Below are positions 51,448-63,903 of a stretch of 64,000 nucleotides of DNA, piece after piece. This stretch comes from Tetrahymena elliotti 4EA (taxonomy: Eukaryota > Ciliophora > Oligohymenophorea > Hymenostomatida > Tetrahymenidae). A program made the translations under genes and the position numbers. The stretch is from assembly GCA_000231825.2 (NCBI GenBank), contig JH720388.1, positions 1-64,000 on the forward strand, given 5' to 3'. The notes below the pieces were generated by a model, which saw only the letters and a program-made list of their open reading frames with translations, searched no databases and was not told the origin of the DNA. Each line of letters starts with the position of its first letter. The first letter of the stretch is position 1.

Positions 51448-54400
51448 ATGGCTTAAACGTTTAATAAAGGAATAGAAGATGTTTACAAGTTTAAGAGAGA
51501 AATTAAAATCACAAACTTTAAAATTAATGCTATGGATGAAAGCAACAACAATCTTTATTTAGGAGACTAAAGCGGAAAGATTCATAAATATACAATTTAC
51601 AGAAAATCTACTGAATTTTTGTCAGAAAACCCAATTATTTCAAGATAGCTTTGCAGTTAAAAAATTGATTTGATTAAAGCCCTACCATTCGGTAAGGATT
51701 TACTAGTTATAGCGAATTCTCAGCTATTTCATGTTGATGGAGATTCTTTGTAATCTAAATAGTAAATTAATGTAGGAAACATTGTAAATTTGCATTTAAA
51801 TGAAGCAAGCACTCACAAAAATGAAGTTTTAGTTTAACTCAAAAACAACAAATTGATTATATTAGAGTTTAATATTAACACAGGAGAATTTATTTCTGAA
51901 AAGTAACCTACTTTATCTTTATCAGACTCTCCTCAAACAGTAGCATTCCTTGCAAATATGATTTACTATGGTATAATAATATTTTATTTTTATTACAGCA
52001 TTTATATCATATTCTGTTAATTTAATAAAAGGCACAAAAAAGGAATATTTCCGTATAGACTTAAACAAAAAAACTGCACCTGATCCATTACCTTCTATGA
52101 GTATAGCTTTTTCACCTTAAATTAAAGTCACTGATAATGATGAGCTTTTAATCTTAGTCACTAACAACAACACAGGTTTATTAATTGGAGTAAAAGAAAT
52201 TTATATTATTAAAATGTTTGATCATTGAATTGAGAATAATATTTTATCTTATTTTATTAATTCAATCCAAATTAACTTTTAAAAGCAATAATGTGTATAA
52301 AAAAGCTATCAAATAAATAAAACCAAACCTATTAAAAATAGTTTAAATTGTCATAGAATAAAAATTTTTAATTTTATGACTAAAAGATGAGAGATGTTAA
52401 AATAAATTATTTCAATCTAGTTCATAAGAGTTGAAAATATTTTAAGCAGATAATTCTTATGAGAATGACAAAAAATCAATTCGATTTTGAATATTTTTTA
52501 ATTGAAAAAGAAAAGCATACATATTAAAATTAGTTAAACAAATTTTAAATTTAATACAAGAAAGATATGAGAGATATTATGATAAATTATTTAAATCTAA
52601 TTAATATGAGTTGAATATTTTAAGCAGATAATTCTTTTAGTATTTACAAGAAAAGATAAAAAATTATTTAGATATCTAAAATTTCGATAAAATTATCACG
52701 AATTAAATAATTAAAATTTTTTTGATTGATTAATCAAGAGTGAGTATAATTTTATTTTGTTAATATCAAAAGAAAGATTGCAACTTGAAGCCTAAGGCAA
52801 CTTTTGAACCTTTAGTAAGACCTATTGTGTAGATTTAAGTTTAAAAGCCTTACTTAATAATATTATATGAGACTTGCTTTTAAATATTTAACATGTAAGA
52901 TTCCAAAAAAATGTAAGAAACAGAAATTTAGCAAGGCCCAGCAAGAAGAGTAATAGCTTCCTAAGGAAATATTATTTATGCCACTCAACAAAAGCTTGTA
53001 ATGTTAGAAGAAATTCCTTTTGAGACTAGAATAAATGAGTGCTTTAAGTCTTGTAAAATAGAGGAAGCCATGGCTATCTTCTCTTAATCAGTTTCCAAAG
53101 ACAATCCATCATATAAAGAAAAAGAGGAAGCTTTCAACGTTGATGCTGCTTGGAATCTTTTGCAAGTGGGAAAATTTAGAGAAGCTTTCTACAGATTTGA
53201 AAATAAAGATTCTATGAGCTATATTAGAGATTTTGATATTAGAGAACTTCTTGCTTTATTCAAAGAATTAATACCCTTTGATATGTTAGGAAAAATAACT
53301 TTTGATAACCTTAAAAATATCCAAGTCATTATAGGAAGACAACAAGTAAAAATTCTTTAAATATCAATTAATTTAATTTGTTTAAAAATACATAACTGAT
53401 TCATTCTCATCAAATCTTTTTAAAAAATTATTTGAAAAATTTATATTGATAAATAAATCAGTTAAATCTTCTAGCTATTTTCTTTGAAAATTGAATTAAT
53501 TTTCATTAAAATATTAGAAAATTTTATATGCTTTGATTTTTGAGCTCTTTTCTTTATTAATTTTGCTCAGGCACTTTTATTTTCATAATTATTATTAGAA
53601 ATTTAAACGTTAAAATATTTTTCTCAATATATAGGATTAGTAAGTTAGAGAGAATATGGAAAGAGAAGCTTATGAAATGTTAGTAAGCATATTAGAAAGA
53701 ATGAGAATAAAATATAGTAAACCTTAGTACAAATAATTTTACAACTAAAAAATGACTTATAGTATTTCATAGTACACTTTAATTAGATAAGAAAAAGATT
53801 TAGAGCTTTAAGAGATATAAAAGCTTATTGATTTTGTTTTGATTAAAGTTTGCTTAAAAAGAAAAGAGTATTCTAAAAAACTTTGTGACTTATTTAGAGG
53901 AAAAGAGTAAATAAATTGCAAGTAGTATTATGAAGAAATTCATAAAGCTCTTATTGCAGATTAAATTGATTCAAAGGATCCTTAGATAATTGCTTACTTC
54001 TATGAGAAATTTGATAGAATCAAAGATGCTTTAGAAAGATGGAAAACAATAGGTATTTAAATGCAATCCAAATATGACACTCCTTGCAAAGAAACAATAA
54101 GAATCCTTCTTGAGCAAGAGGACAGGTAATATAAATAGCTATTCTATATTATTCTTATGTTTATTTAATTTACTACAAAAAATAGCAAAAGAATTATTGA
54201 ATATTTGCCCTGGGTAATTAGAAAAAATTACGATTATGCTAGATAATTCTTCAAAGATGTTAAAGAAAGTGTTATGCCTCCAGAGTAAATGCTGAATTTA
54301 ATTAGTGATGGAATTTACCAACCTACTGAATATAGCTAAGCAGATAAATTAGCAGAAATATATCTAGAAATAATTATTACCCAAAAGAAAGTAGCTGAAA

Positions 54401-55423
54401 GTCGTTTCCATAATAAGTTAGCTATTATTTATATTAATAACTTATTTAATCTCATTCCCAAAGAAACAAAATATGAAGCAGCTAAGCTAAACGAGAGTGG
54501 TAAAAAAATATATGAAAAGTTCAAAACTTTCTACACTGATCCTAATTCTAATTATGAACCTTCTTTCCTTCTTGAAAAAGTTCAAAACAGTTGGTTGATA
54601 TAGGAAGAAATCTACTTCTGTGGAAAGGTAAACTTAATTTTAATAAAATAAAGCTTTATCAAGAGATATGTTATCTGCATCTCTCTGATGAATATAAATT
54701 AAATATTATTTTGTTTTAGCCAAAATATAATAACAAACATTTTATTTGTAAAAATAGAGTAAAAAACATGTTGAAGCTTTGAGCAAGTTGATTTTAGATT
54801 TGCATAGTCATTCAGAAGCAGAAAATTATTGCTTATAAAACAACGATATGACATTGACTACCATGTTCCATATTTATATGGATATTTACAAATCTGCTAA
54901 AGATTTATTAGAAAAGGAAAAAAATGATTATACAAAGAAAGAAGAAATTGTTAACTTCCATCAAACATGGTTAAATAGGATCAATATATTCTTGAAAAAA
55001 TATAGCACTCATCCATAATTAGATACTTTAGAAGTATTAAAGAGAATTCCTGATGATTGGATACTCTAAGAATTTAGCAGTTAAAGTGCAGGTGAAACTT
55101 TCACTGCAAATGATGGATTGTATAGTTTCTTAACTTAAACTATATCTTCTTCTCTCCATAATAGAAGATAAGTTAGTTGTGCTAAAAATCTAAGTGAAAT
55201 GGATTTGTAAAATGTAAAGTATAATTTAACAAATGCTAAAAAAGCATATGTAAGAATAACGGAAGAAAAGAAATGTGCAATTTGCCACAAATCAATCGGA
55301 GATAAAACAGTTTGCGTGTATCCTAATGCTGTTGTTGCTGACTAAAAATGTGTTAGCAATGGCTAATCCTTAACAATTTGTCCCCTTACTAATTAGGATT
55401 TTGAAAAAACATTTAGAGGATGA
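51448..55423 (+). CDS. VPS3: VPS3/VPS39/TGFBRAP1-type tethering subunit (CORVET), 961 aa
   Basis: Six exons keep a single frame: 51448-51970, 51999-52189, 52773-53345, 53635-54125, 54186-54627 and 54758-55423 (2886 nt). The first intron is only 28 nt. The N-terminal ~310 residues form a CNH (citron homology) propeller ending in 'KPYLIILYETCFQIFNM'. The middle is alpha-solenoid with the Vps39-type signature 'FNVDAAWNLLQVGKFREAFYRF...DIRELLALF'. The C terminus has the zinc-finger start 'KKCAICHKSIG...VYPNAVV', but the usual His before the last Cys is Asp-Gln (ADQKC). These proteins bridge Rab GTPases to the class C Vps core on endosomes. VPS3 rather than VPS39 is preferred because published work reports that Tetrahymena lacks HOPS and keeps CORVET. 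Sequence alone does not fully separate the two. Confidence 0.88.
52382..52640. repeat. Direct repeat inside intron 2 of the VPS3-like gene
   Basis: Two ~80 bp copies (52382-52464 and 52561-52640) share 'agatatgagagat...aataaattattt(c/a)aatcta...gagttgaatattttaagcagataattctt'. They lie within the 583-nt intron and probably account for its length relative to the gene's other introns. Confidence 0.7.
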
Positions 55424-56180
55424 ACAAACAAACAATCGTTAGTTAAAATTAAAATATATTTTTTCTCAATTGCAATAAATTATTAATTCATTAGAATAAA
55501 TTTTATTTGTTTGTTTGAATGTAAATAAAGGCTAAAATAAATTTTAAAAGAAAAATATTGTCATTTTAAATATCTTTCTGGATTATAATTTATAAATATT
55601 TTATTTCTATTTTAAAATTATCTCAAATTTAATCTTAAAATAAAGCTTAAGCTAATTCAAAAAATTATTGAAAAATATTAATAACTTAATTAAACTTATT
55701 ATTATTATAAATATCAATTAAAAAAATGATCAAATTATTTTTTTAAAAACTAAAAAAAAATTAAATTGATTAAAATAAATTAATTTTGAGAGCATTTCTT
55801 CTGATTTAAAAATAAAATCTCCATGAAAAGCATGAAAAAGACTCCTAATTTTAGAAGGTTTATTTAAATAAATTATAATATCATTGAATAAAGTACTTAA
55901 TAAGATCATGCATTTATAGAATCAAATTATGATTAATAAATAAATAAGAAAGATAATTATTTTACTTTTTTGAGAAAAAAAATTGAAATTATTTCTTTTT
56001 TTAACCATATTTTAATAATACTTGTTCATGTAAAAAAGACTAGTCTCCCAAAAGAGGGACTCTCTTTTATGTATTTTGATAGTTATATCTATATTCTGAA
56101 TATTTTAAAGTAATATTAAACATAAAAAGTTATTATGATTTTTTTATTTATCATAATTCTTTACTTAAATTTGTATTTTT
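55424..56180. other. AT-rich spacer, nothing seen
   Basis: Between the convergent VPS3-like gene and the leucine-rich relic. 'tagtctcccaaaagagggact' at about 56041-56061 forms a small hairpin, which may be chance. No frame is supported. Confidence 0.45.
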
Positions 56181-57439
56181 TCAATCGAATGAAACAAGCC
56201 TCTTGACTTTCTATAAATTATTTCTTACATCTGGGTAATCTTCTTCCTCTAAAACTTCGTAACTCCAAGCTCCTATTAGAAGTCTTACAGAATTTAAATA
56301 TTCACTATTAGCAATTTATTTTGTTAATTCATATAAATATACAAATCAATAGTAGTTAATTTAATAAAAATCAAGCTGCAATAGGAGATATCGCTAGTAA
56401 GATGAACCAATTTAAAAAATTTTGAGAATACCAAATTTATGTTCCTTAAATCTAACTTTATTTGAAGCTAGTTGTAGTATTCCAAAATATATTGGATAAG
56501 TTAGAAGCTTGTTTCATAGTTATAATCTAAAAATTAACAATCACTAAATTTAATTGTTAAACAGTTTAGATTTGTTAACTCAAATTAATAAAAAATATAT
56601 CACTAATTAATACCTTTCTAAAATTTAGTTTTAAGTAATTTATATTCTGTAGGTTTGAAGATTCTCTTAATAATTAAGATAATTTTTCAATAACCTCCAT
56701 AACTTACTTTATATTCTAAATCAAGAGTGTCAAAGAATTAATTAAGATTTATTAATTTTGAAATTTATTAATTAGGTTAAATTTTATATTTTGAATCAAT
56801 ATTTATTTTAATTTTTAATGATGTTAATATTATCAGCTTTGATATTTCTTATCCTAATTAAAATAAATATGTATTTTGATATTATTTCTTGTTTAACTTT
56901 ATATCTATACTTAAAGAAGGAGAAGTTAAATGAACCAATTTTGATAGCTCATTTCCAAAATATTAAAAACCAAAAAAATTAGTATCTTTTTTTCTTTCAT
57001 TATCAAATTTGATTTTAAAAGAAGATAGATTTGGAAATTTTAGTAATTAAAGCTAATTTTTCCATATTTTTTTCTTTTATTTTATACAATTCATCAATAT
57101 CTAAATTTAAAGAGGAAATTTTAAAATTTGCTCTATTATATCTAAGTAAGATATTTACTAATAATTAGTATATTGATACACCTTAATAGTCAACCAAGTA
57201 AATTAAGGTAAGTTTTCAATTAAATTTTTCCAATTTTATGATTCTTCATCTCTAGATTTATCATCCATTTCAAAAGTTTTATATTCAATAATAGTTAAAG
57301 AATTAACGTTCTGTAATAATTCTGCTAATCTTTTAACAATAATAATTTATCTTTCTTGTTTAATTTGTTTCATTTTTTCCTAAACTATCTATAAAGATCT
57401 TACAATCTTAGGAAATTCATCATAATAAAAAATGCCCAT
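56181..57439 (-). pseudogene. Decaying leucine-rich-type protein gene
   Basis: An ATG at 57439 opens a 250-codon frame ending at TGA 56689-56687. It shows a spaced motif typical of ciliate leucine-rich-like proteins: 'GNELSKLVHLTS', 'GQEISKLIILTSLKIKI', 'QQISKLINLNQF'. The same pattern continues downstream, but in other frames: 'IEKLSQLLRESSNLQNINYLKLNF', then after a probable intron 'FSKFFKLVHLTSDIS', and finally a frame ending 'NNLQKVKRLVSFD' at TGA 56183-56181. At least two frameshifts separate coding-like segments. The gene is therefore either a recent pseudogene or has introns I could not place. A functional 250-aa product from the first frame is the alternative. Confidence 0.5.
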
Positions 57440-59184
57440 TTCTGATAACAATTTTTTTAATCCATTTTTTTTCTTTCTTTTTTTTGTTTTAAAAATCATT
57501 ATTTTTTTTGATAATTTATAATAATGATTATTTATTTATTATTTCTTTTGATATTTTTTATCTTTTTCTTTATTTTTTAAATGAGTAAATACAAATATTA
57601 GATAAAAAATTGATAGTTTTTACTTTTATTTTTAAAGAATAATTAAAAATTTAATTTAGATTAGAAATCTTTAATTAAAATGGTTAAAGAATATCTTTCT
57701 TCAAAGAATTTTAATGAATAATTTTTTTTTCTTTTTCCCCTAAACCTATTATACTTTTATAATTTATACAGAGCAAACTTCTTTATTTATTTCTTTTGAT
57801 ATCTTTGATCAATAATTATTTTAATTATTTTTTAACAAGTAAATAACCAATTTTAGAAACAAAATTGAAAGAAATTAATAAAGTATTTTAATTAAAAGAA
57901 TAATTAAGAATTATTGTAAAATATAGAAATTATTTTTAATTGTTAGAAATCTTTAAATTTCTATTTCATGAACATAAATTATACTAATTAGCCTTATTTT
58001 GAAAGAGATACGAAGTGGTGATAAAGTGGCCTTGACATTTATTCAGTACATCATTCAGTTAAAAGTTAGGATTGAATCCCAATCCTGCCATATTAAATAA
58101 AAATAGTTAGGTTTAAAAAAAAAGCAAACAAAAATTAATTATTGATATTTTGGAGTGCTTCTTGAAGCCATCCAACTGCATAATCTCCTTGCATTAAAGG
58201 ACACCCTTATTATAATTTGTTAGTATCTTTTTTTATGTCCAAAAACCTTTGGATTTATTAACATAATATTTTTTATCAAATATACCTCTTTAAAATTAAG
58301 ATATTATTTAGAACTTTTAGATTATTTTTGAGTTTTTTTTTGATGTGAATTAAATTTATTAAACTATGCATGTGATATAATAATACAGTAAGTTTCTTAG
58401 TATAATAAAGCTAAATTAAAAAATCAGAAGTTTTAATTTTTAAATAAGAAAAAATAGTTGAGCTTAGTGAGTATAAACTTAATGAAATACAATAATGGTC
58501 AAAAAATGTGGAAAATCAAATTTATTGATAAAAAAGAGAGAGAAAAATAAAAAATAAATGAGTAAGATTTCAAAAGAATTAGATGTGAGTTAAAGATATT
58601 TTGCATTGATATCTAAAAATAGATTTAAATTTTCTAATACAAATTAATAATTCAACTTACTAATAGTGATTTTAATTAAGTCATATTGCATATTAAAATT
58701 GATTAATCACAGCTTATGTTGCGCATTAAAATTATTTGTTAATTATTTGAAGATATTTTAGGGGTTTCATCAAAAATGAAGTGTTAACTCAACAAAAAAT
58801 CAAGCATGAACTAAAAGATTTATCAACATATTGTATTTTATTTTTCCTTTCTTGATGGCATCTTTTAGTTAAAATATGTATTATTACTTTTAAGAGATAA
58901 AAATGTTGAAAAAATTCTTATCTTTTTATTTTGTTGGAGATATTGGATATTCTAAGAGATTTTTCAATGAGCCTTAAAATTGATAAAAAGGATGTTAAGC
59001 CTATTTATATTATTTTTTTTTCAATTATTAGTTAAAGTATTAATTAGGATGACGACATCTATGACTAATTCTTTTTTGTCGTAATAGATTTCTAAATATG
59101 ATACAATTGTATCACATTTTAAATTTTGTTTAAGAAGTTTAGTTGGGTTTTTTAAAATTTGAATTAATATTTCCAAGAAAAAAC
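57440..59184. other. Gene-free spacer with a tRNA-like patch
   Basis: No coding frame is supported. Positions about 58010-58085 are less AT-rich and end in 'aggattgaatcccaatcctgcca', which resembles a T-arm plus acceptor end but lacks a matching 5' acceptor strand and a clear anticodon arm. A second less AT-rich patch lies at about 58155-58215. Confidence 0.4.
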
Positions 59185-59984
59185 TTTTAGGGAGATAAAA
59201 TAATAAAATATTTTAGTCATTTTAATTAAGCAAATGAAGAAGACGTTGATTGCTTTTCTTTTAAGTAAAATTAGTATTAATGTAAGAAAACATTCATCAA
59301 AAAGAAAAATTACATTAAAGGTGATTTTGATAAAAGCTGAATGAAAATAGTAATTCGTTTTTCACTCTTAATTAAATCAAATTAGATTAAGATTGTCATC
59401 TATCTGATTCTATTTTTGATATTAAAATAGATGATAATTATCCAAAATTCGTGATTTTGGTGCGTATTTCTTTTTATAATTCCTCTTGTTAATTACTTTT
59501 AAATTTTATCAATATTTTAAAAATCTATCTAAAAATGAAAATCAACAATCATAAATATTCATATTCTTACAATTTGCTTGTAATCATGCATACTTATTTA
59601 GATTCAACACTTTTAAGATTTTTATCAAAGAATTGTTTTGATAAAAATATCAAAGACTTTGCTTATAATCCCTCATTTTACTTTTTCATTTTTTATCAAA
59701 TTGCATCATGGTTTTAATCCTAAACAAAATTTACTCAGTCTTTTGTAAACTATAAATATCTAGCCAGAATGAAGAAAGATAAGTCAAAAGGAAACATAAC
59801 TATTTTTCAAAGAAGCTCCATTGCCTGTTTACCATATTAGTTTATAAACAAAAAGGATAGAGATTCTTCATATAATTTTTATTTTTAGTTTTTGATTTTG
59901 AAATAATTATGCTATCTTAGTAGAATTAGTGATTTAGACTAAGAAAAAAAATGGTTTTTTGTGATAGCTCTTCTTAAAAAATGA
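59185..59984 (+). pseudogene. Possible gene relic, unknown
   Basis: A coding-like frame without ATG ('NEEDVDCFSFKQNQYQCKKTF') ends at TGA near 59338-59340. One base shifted, a second frame (about 59331-59984) continues with 'LNENSNSFFTLNQIKLDQDCHLSDSIFDIK'. That frame includes a 149-codon stretch from Met 59535 to TGA 59982-59984. The switch of frame with continuing coding-like composition suggests a frameshifted relic. A short real gene starting at 59535 is possible. No family is recognised. Confidence 0.3.
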
Positions 59985-62113
59985 AATTTATAAATTTTCT
60001 AGTATAACCATATTGTATATATTAAGCTCTTTTAAAATGAAATATCATATTTTTTCCTTTTTTAAATGAAATAACACCATTTTAGTTAGTTTTGGGTTTC
60101 AACACTTTGAAGCATACATAACTGAAATCTGAAAAATAGATAATATTTAAAAAGGTTTCATATATTTTAGAATTGGTTAAAAAAATATTTTAGATATAAC
60201 TTAGTATTATTAAAATTATTTACAAATATTAAACAATTTATCATAATTTATGTAAAAAAATGTATTTTGTTCTTCTTTTTCAAAAAACTTGCTTCTGCTG
60301 TTACATTTATGATAGACAGAATATGTTCTTAAGTATTTATAAATTATGAAACATTTATTTAGTTTGATTAGCTAATTTAAAATATTTTAGAAATTATTCA
60401 GTCACTTCACTTTATCATTTAAATGAATATAAAAAACTATGCATGCATGTTGTCATATTGGCTATTTAAAATCTGAAAATAGATAGTTTTTTAGAATATC
60501 AAAGCTAAATGGATATTATTCTTCTATTATGAATTAAAAATTATGGATTATTCTTTTAATGATGAATATTATGAAAATGTTTTGAGTGTTCAAAATAGAT
60601 TTGATTGATTTTTAAAAAGGATATATAAATTAGATATTTCTAACCTTTTTTATAAATATTGTTTATTTGTACTCTATATTATTCTAGTTAATCACTTAAT
60701 TTATTCTTTGTTTGAATGAAGATAAGTTTTTTAGATAGAGTTTTTTATTTAAGGAAATACAGTTATTTTGAACATTTTTGTAAATTTGCTTTTCATAAAA
60801 TTGACACCTTAGAGAAAGTTAAAGAAATATTTTAGAAATAAAGTACATTATAAATACAACCCAAATTGAGAGTATATCTGTTAAATTTTTGATCTGAATT
60901 ATCATTTGAAATTTCATGCATTTCCTAATAGAATTTGTTTGATATATTAATAAAATATTTCATAATGGAAGGAATGAGGAAACCGTTTCTATTAGATTTC
61001 GAGGATAGTTTTAATGTGGTCATATACTTCTTAGTTAGCACTAATAGTCAATAATAAAAGAGACAAATAAAATAAGTAAAAGCTGTTTATGAATGCTTTG
61101 TGAAGAAAGAAAACTAAGAGACGAAGAGGGGTACCCACATTTATTTTTAGGGCTTATTTGAATAGTAGTTAGTTAGTTACTTACGTAAATAAGATTAAAT
61201 ATAAAGACGTAATCAATGGAAATGTGATTGAAGTACGTAAGATATTTATTTAATATAGGTACTTGGTTGCTTGATGAATCAATTTGAAATAAATTAACAC
61301 TGATTAAATGATTGCTGATAATTTTTGTTAATAATTGGCTGCAATAGCAAAACTTTGAATAATTAGTTAGGTTTTGAAATCTTTTTTTAGGTTCATTTAA
61401 TTTTAATTGTCGTCTATCTTGCGTAATAAGCGTTGGTTTGATAATTTTTTTGTGACGCAGTATAATAATAGATATTATTAATTAATCAAACTAAAGAGAA
61501 AGTTTGAAAGCCTGAAAATCGTTTTCTAGTGATTTTTGATGATTATGACAAGCAACAGTATTTGCAAATTTGATTTTATATTTTCATTGGAAGATAACTA
61601 CTTTGCATTTTCAATTATCAAAGTTATACACCAATATATTTACTGAATCTAATTGTCTTTGCTTGATATTGATTAATTTTATCAAGTAGAAAGAAAGCTG
61701 TGTTTAATTAATGATGATCTAGCCCCATTTTAACTACTACTAGAAAAGATGAGATATCCATCTATAATGTCTCAAACAGAGTTGAAATGCATTATTATTC
61801 TCTCCTCGATAAGCAATATGTCAAACTGATTAAGTATAGTAGTTACAAATTAGGTAAATGTGATTTAAAGTGATCAAAAATCAATTAGCAAAGCTAGTTG
61901 TATTAATTTTAAATAATTGCGTATTTTATTAAGTAGATAGAAACAAAGATACGTTGATTTATATATTTTTAGGGAGCGCTTATCTTATAAACTTAATATT
62001 TAATTAAAAAACAAATAATTTAAAAAAATTAAAAGTAAGAAAGAAGATTTTCAATCTTTTTAAAAATAATAAGTAAATAGACTAATAACTAATAGCAAAT
62101 CAATCTAATTAAA
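59985..62113. other. Spacer upstream of isocitrate lyase
   Basis: Apart from the weak ORF at 60965-61231 nothing is supported. The last 150 bases before 62114 are A-rich, as usual for ciliate 5' leaders, and should include the isocitrate lyase promoter. Confidence 0.45.
60965..61231 (+). CDS. Candidate small ORF, 88 aa
   Basis: From ATG 60965 to TGA 61229-61231 the frame reads MEGMRKPFLLDFEDSFNVV... with a mixed, non-low-complexity composition and several Gln encoded by TAA/TAG. The frame is open upstream too. There is no homologue I recognise and no supporting signal, so a chance frame is quite possible. Confidence 0.25.
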
Positions 62114-63903
62114 ATGGACGCTGAAGGAAAGAGACTCTAAGAAATCACTGCTGAAATCCAAAAATGGTGGACTTCTTCTCGTTGGGAAAATGTTGAAAGA
62201 CCTTACTAACCTTAAGATGTTGCTCGTTTAAGACCCACCATCCCCATGGACTATCCCGCTAACTACTAATCCAAGAAGATGTGGAAACTCTTAAAGGAAG
62301 CCCAAGCTAACAAGGGATTCCACCACACTTTTGGTGCCTTGGACCCCGTTCAAGTCAGTAACTTATCCAAGTACTTGAAAACTGTCTACGTTTCTGGTTG
62401 GTAATGCTCTGCCACTGCCTCTACCACCAATGAACCTGGTCCAGATTTCGCTGACTATCCCGCCAACACTGTCCCCAACAAAGTTGACTAACTCTTCAAG
62501 GCTTAACTTTTACAAGACAGAATCCAAAATGAACAAAGAGCTCACTTGACCCCTGAACAAAGAGCCAAGACCCCCAAATTTGACTATCTTGCTCCCATGA
62601 TTGCTGATGCCGATGCTGGCTTTGGTGGTATTACTTCAACCATGAAGTTAATCAAGTTATTCATCGAAGCTGGTGCTGCTGGTATCCATCTTGAAGATTA
62701 AAGACCTGGTACCAAGAAATGTGGTCACATGAGTGGTAAGGTCGTTGTCTCAACTCGTGAACACGTCAACAGATTAATTGCTTGCAGACTTCAAGCTGAT
62801 ATTATGGGAACTGATATGATCATTCTTGCCAGAACTGATGCTTTATCTGCTAGACTTATTGACTCTAACTGTGACCCCGTTGACCACCCCTTCATTCTTG
62901 GTCTTTGCCCTGATGGTAAGGAAAGAACCTTCCCAAATGCTGGTGTTGAAGTTATCAAGACTAAGTTCACTGGTGCTAAGGTTCAAGAAGTCACCAAACT
63001 TTGGCTCTCTAAGGTTTATGAACTTTCTCTCACCCAAGCTCATGAATACGCTAGAACCCTCGGTTTCGACTTCCAATTCGATTGGGAAGCTCTCCGTTCC
63101 TCTGAAGGTTTCTACTCAATTGACGGTTGTGTTGAATTATGTGCTGCTCGTGCTAAATAATATTTAAGATATGCTGATATGGTTTGGATGGAAACTCCTA
63201 CTCCCTCTTTGGAAGTTGCTACCAAGTTCTCTACTTTAGTTAAGAAGGATCACCCCACCAAGTTATTGGCTTACAACCTTTCCCCCTCTTTCAACTGGTC
63301 TGCTTTCAACATGAGCAATGCTCAAATCCAATCTTTCTGTGCTGACCTTGGTAGACTTGGATACACCTGGTAATTCATTACCTTAGCTGGTTTCCACTTG
63401 AATGCCCTCAAATCTGAAAAGCTCGCTAAGGACCTTGCTACTCGTGGTATGCTTGCCTACGTTGAAACTGTCCAAAGAAAGGAAGAAAAACATAAAGTCG
63501 ACCAACTTACCCATCAAAAGTAATTATAAAATCATTTTTTATATTTAAAAAACTCAAAAATGAGTCTAAATAGTAGGTATAAATAAAATATTCAAAATTC
63601 TTATAGAGATAGACAATAGAATGAAATTAATATAGCAATTAATTAATATTCTTAAAAATCAAATAAATTAAGCTACATCAGAACAAAAACAAAAGCAATC
63701 GTTTGATTCAATCAAAAGAATATTTTATTTATAACCCTAATTATTCATTATTTAATTTACTCATTCATATATTAAAATATATTTCTTATTAAAAAAGATG
63801 GTCTGGTGCTAACTACGTTGATGCCTGCCAAGCCCTCGTTTAACCCGAATCCCAAACTTTAGCCTCCTCCAAAGACTCCACTGAAAACTAATTCAAGCAT
63901 TGA
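62114..63903 (+). CDS. ICL1: Isocitrate lyase, 503 aa, two exons
   Basis: It cleaves isocitrate to succinate and glyoxylate, the first committed step of the glyoxylate cycle. Exon 1 is 62114-63519, the intron 63520-63797 (278 nt, GTAATT...AAAAAG) and exon 2 63798-63903, ending in TGA. The frame is exact (1512 nt). Visible family motifs are 'SGWQCSAT', 'ADADAGFGG' (Mg2+/substrate site), 'IHLEDQ', the catalytic '[10 protein letters not shown]' with Cys203, 'RTDA' and 'YNLSPSFNW'. The conserved C-terminal '[11 protein letters not shown]' spans the splice junction, which confirms the intron, and the protein closes with 'ENQFKH'. Gln codons are mostly TAA and CAA, and C-ending codons are abundant. 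This bias marks a highly expressed gene and differs sharply from its neighbours. There is no SKL-type peroxisomal tail. Confidence 0.97.

Noticed and set aside
62826..63167. Overlapping open frames on both strands inside isocitrate lyase
   Set aside because: They are by-products of the GC-richer, biased codons of the real gene. None has conserved motifs, while the isocitrate lyase frame has all of them.
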